A stretch of DNA of 8,455 nt from an uncultured Gemmatimonadota bacterium (GTDB lineage Bacteria > Gemmatimonadota > Gemmatimonadetes > Gemmatimonadales > Gemmatimonadaceae). A model generated the notes under the pieces. It did not search any database, was not told where the DNA came from, and saw only the letters and a program-made list of their open reading frames with translations. Both the position numbers and the translations under genes were made by a program. Shown piece by piece: positions 6,617 through 8,455 of this stretch (its first letter is position 1; every line of letters starts with the position of its first letter). The stretch covers positions 1 to 8,455 of the forward strand of contig CAMPKM010000104.1 in assembly GCA_946887155.1 (NCBI GenBank). Direction: 5' to 3'.

Positions 6617-7537
6617 ATGCGCCACTTTCTCACCATCCCCGACTTCACCCGGGCCGAGCTCGAAACCCTGCTCGCGCTCGCGGAGTCCATGCGCGCCGGT
6701 CGTTATGCAGGCCGCCCGCTGAAGGGGAAGGCGCTGGCGATGGTCTTCCTCAAGTCATCGACCCGGACCCGGGTCTCCTTCGAGGTCGGCTGCTACCAGC
6801 TCGGCGGACACGCGATTTTTCTCTCGCCCCGCGACGCACAACTCGGCCGCGGCGAGCCGATCGAGGACACCGCGCGCGTCCTCTCGCGCTACGTCCAGGG
6901 CATCATGATCCGGACCTTTTCGCACCAGGACGTCACCGCCATGGCCGCCGTCGCCACGGTGCCCGTGATCAACGGGCTCACGGACCTGCATCATCCGTGT
7001 CAGGTGCTCGCCGATGTGCTCACGATGCGCCAGCACCTCGGCGGTCATCAGGGCAAGGTCGTTGCCTGGGTGGGCGACGGAAACAACATGGCCAACTCGT
7101 GGATCGACGCGGCCCGGCAGCTGGGTTTTTCGCTCCGGCTCGCCTGTCCCGAAGGGTATGATCCCGACCCCTCGTTGCTCGCGCGCGCGCAGCGAGACGC
7201 CGATGTCAGGCTCGTGCGCGATCCTCGTGAGGCAGTCGCGGGCGCGGATGTCGTGAACACCGACGTCTGGGCATCGATGGGCCAGGAAGAGGAACACGAT
7301 CAGCGAGCCGCAGCCTTCCGTGAGTATCGCGTCGACGCGTCGCTCATGCAGCGAGCGGCGACCGGCGCAATTTTCCTCCACTGCCTGCCGGCTCATCGCG
7401 GTGAGGAAGTGACCGCCGACGTAATCGATGGGCCACAGAGTCGCGTGTGGGATGAAGCCGAGAACCGCCTCCATATCCAGAAGGCGATCATGGCGGTATT
7501 GATGGGCGACGAGCCGGTGAGGGCCGATCCCCGCTAG
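6617..7537 (+). CDS. argF: Ornithine carbamoyltransferase (arginine biosynthesis)
   Basis: The 306-residue product has the usual length for anabolic ornithine carbamoyltransferase, a cytoplasmic trimer that joins carbamoyl phosphate and L-ornithine to give citrulline. The carbamoyl phosphate motif is SSTRTR (47-52), followed by MIRT (97-100) and HHPCQ (125-129). The ornithine-binding side shows D216 and the SMG loop (220-222). HCLPAHRGEEV (255-265) carries the catalytic-site cysteine C256 and is typical of ornithine, not aspartate or N-acetylornithine, enzymes. ATG 6617 gives a natural N-terminus (MRHFLTIPDFT); no Shine-Dalgarno sequence is present. Upstream are the heptamer hairpin and hslU; no other arginine gene is visible, so argF here is separated from the rest of its pathway. 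The stop codon (7535-7537) overlaps the stop of the convergent antiporter gene. Anabolic versus catabolic role cannot be decided from sequence alone, though an isolated gene without arcA or arcC neighbours favours the anabolic role. Confidence 0.96.
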   Translation: MRHFLTIPDFTRAELETLLALAESMRAGRYAGRPLKGKALAMVFLKSSTRTRVSFEVGCYQLGGHAIFLSPRDAQLGRGEPIEDTARVLSRYVQGIMIRTFSHQDVTAMAAVATVPVINGLTDLHHPCQVLADVLTMRQHLGGHQGKVVAWVGDGNNMANSWIDAARQLGFSLRLACPEGYDPDPSLLARAQRDADVRLVRDPREAVAGADVVNTDVWASMGQEEEHDQRAAAFREYRVDASLMQRAATGAIFLHCLPAHRGEEVTADVIDGPQSRVWDEAENRLHIQKAIMAVLMGDEPVRADPR

Positions 7538-7546
7538 ACGGGGATC
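7526..7546. terminator. Hairpin spanning both stop codons of convergent genes
   Basis: GATCCCCG (7526-7533) and CGGGGATC (7539-7546) form a perfect 8-bp stem with loop CTAGA (7534-7538). CTAG (7534-7537) contains both stop codons: TAG of argF on + and TAG of the antiporter gene on -. Being symmetric, it could serve transcripts from both sides. No T-run follows on either strand, so it may be a weak or factor-dependent terminator or a 3'-end stabiliser. Confidence 0.5.
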
Positions 7547-8455
7547 CGCATTCCCAGGGCGGTGTGACGCCGCATTTCGTCGACCGTGGCGTCGGCCTCA
7601 TCGTCCGTGCGTCCCATGCGCATCAGGCTGTGGTGCGCCATGCTGAGCGCCAGTTCGCGCTCTCCCATGAAGACACGCTCGACGCCGAGTTGCTCCATGA
7701 ATTTCTGGCCCGCCTCGCTGTGTGTACGCGCCGCGATCTCCACGTTGGGATTGATCTTCTTCGCCACTTCGACGATGGCGCGTGCGTGATACGGGTCGGG
7801 TGATGCGATGACCACGAGTCGAGCCTTGTCCAGTCCCACGTGATTCAGGATGCCGGGCCTGGCCGCGTCACCGAAGATCGCGGTGATGCCGCGCTTGCGG
7901 AGCGCCTCCACCGTATTCTGGTTGCGGTCCACTGCGACGTACGTGATGCCCGCACGCTCGAGCGCGTACCCGATCCGCCGCCCGACGCGTCCGAAGCCGA
8001 TCAGCACGACATGGTCGCGCGTCGCCTGTGTCGCGTACTGTTGTGTCAACGCCATCACTTCGGTCGTGGACGGCTCGAGCCGGGCCATGAGTTTCGGTCG
8101 TGCCTGTAGCCAGCGCTCGATCGGCGTCACGAAGCTGAACGTCATCGGGTTGAGCGTAATCGTGAGCAGGGCGCCGGCCAGGATCAGGCTGTTCGCTTCC
8201 GGGGGCAGCAGGCCGAGTGTCAGGCCCAGCCCCGCGAGGATGAAGGAGAACTCGCCGATCTGCGCCAGGCTGGCCGAGATCAGCAGCGCGGTGGTCACCG
8301 GTTTCCGGAACAGGATCATGATTGCAAACGCCGCCAGCGACTTGCCGACCATGACGATCAGGATCACCGCCAGGATGTGGAACGGCTGCCGGACCAGCAC
8401 CATCGGGTCGAACAGCATGCCCACCGACACGAAGAACAGGACGGCAAACGCATCC
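7534..8455 (-). CDS. KefB/YbaL-type cation:proton antiporter with TrkA-N domain, N-terminus missing
   Basis: The gene runs leftwards and its 5' end is beyond the right edge; about 306 codons are visible, the C-terminal half of a protein normally near 550-600 residues. The frame enters at the edge with DAFAVLFFVSVGMLFDP, a segment typical of E. coli YbaL and the CPA2 antiporter family; the GTG at 8430 is inside this segment and is not a start. Membrane helices follow, including SLAQIGEFSFILAGLG, a conserved transport-domain stretch. The cytoplasmic part begins near nt 8020 with a Rossmann nucleotide-binding TrkA-N (RCK-type) domain: VVLIGFGRVG followed about 20 residues later by VAVDRN, whose aspartate should bind the ribose of NAD. 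By family knowledge such proteins exchange K+ or Na+ for protons and are gated by ligand binding to the C-terminal domain; ion and ligand are not readable here. No TrkA-C domain is seen; the tail is short and charged. It is convergent with argF and overlaps it by 4 bp. Confidence 0.92.
   Translation of the reverse strand, partial: DAFAVLFFVSVGMLFDPMVLVRQPFHILAVILIVMVGKSLAAFAIMILFRKPVTTALLISASLAQIGEFSFILAGLGLTLGLLPPEANSLILAGALLTITLNPMTFSFVTPIERWLQARPKLMARLEPSTTEVMALTQQYATQATRDHVVLIGFGRVGRRIGYALERAGITYVAVDRNQNTVEALRKRGITAIFGDAARPGILNHVGLDKARLVVIASPDPYHARAIVEVAKKINPNVEIAARTHSEAGQKFMEQLGVERVFMGERELALSMAHHSLMRMGRTDDEADATVDEMRRHTALGMRIPV

Noticed and set aside
6755..7474. - strand open frame (239 codons) inside argF
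   Set aside because: Antisense shadow of a gene with all catalytic motifs intact.

Overview
The window is a compact, GC-rich, gene-dense piece of a bacterial chromosome. It carries housekeeping genes and no plasmid, phage or IS hallmarks. I read five complete or near-complete housekeeping genes (trmFO, xerC, hslV, hslU, argF) on the + strand. A partial membrane protein gene is cut by the left edge (+ strand), and a partial antiporter gene is cut by the right edge (- strand). No rRNA, tRNA, CRISPR array or transposase was seen. The host cannot be named from the sequence alone. The folate-dependent TrmFO enzyme, high GC, absence of clear Shine-Dalgarno sequences and heptamer repeats in the gaps would fit Gemmatimonadota or a related soil-type phylum such as Acidobacteriota. 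This is inference with moderate to low certainty.

Layout. Positions 2-1840: the 3' part of a polytopic membrane protein resembling STT3/PglB-type (GT-C) glycosyltransferases, with a C-terminal extracytoplasmic beta-rich domain. A 7-bp GC hairpin follows at 1861-1879. Positions 1894-3255: trmFO, whose stop overlaps a possible GTG start of xerC (3252 or 3276 to 4214). A 225-bp gap carries a tandem heptamer array and a good promoter candidate. Positions 4440-4982: hslV. A 72-bp gap holds a second, different heptamer array (CTCACGW). Positions 5055-6527: hslU. An 89-bp gap holds inverted copies of the first heptamer type that fold into a long hairpin. Positions 6617-7537: argF. Its stop codon overlaps, tail to tail, the stop codon of a KefB/YbaL-type antiporter gene (complement of 7534-8455), and both stops lie in the loop of an 8-bp hairpin.

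How the genes work together. The order trmFO-xerC-hslV-hslU matches the well-known Bacillus subtilis cluster topA-trmFO-xerC(codV)-clpQ(hslV)-clpY(hslU)-codY. Here topA is not directly upstream (a membrane glycosyltransferase-like gene is), and argF stands where codY is in Bacillus. HslV and HslU form one two-component ATP-dependent protease. TrmFO modifies tRNA, XerC resolves chromosome dimers, and ArgF makes citrulline for arginine synthesis. The cluster is therefore a conserved neighbourhood rather than one pathway.

The least ordinary signals are in the gaps, not the genes. Short heptamer arrays of two sequence classes sit just upstream of hslV, hslU and argF, none of which has a visible ribosome binding site, and one array coincides with a promoter-like TTGGAC-N17-TATCTT.
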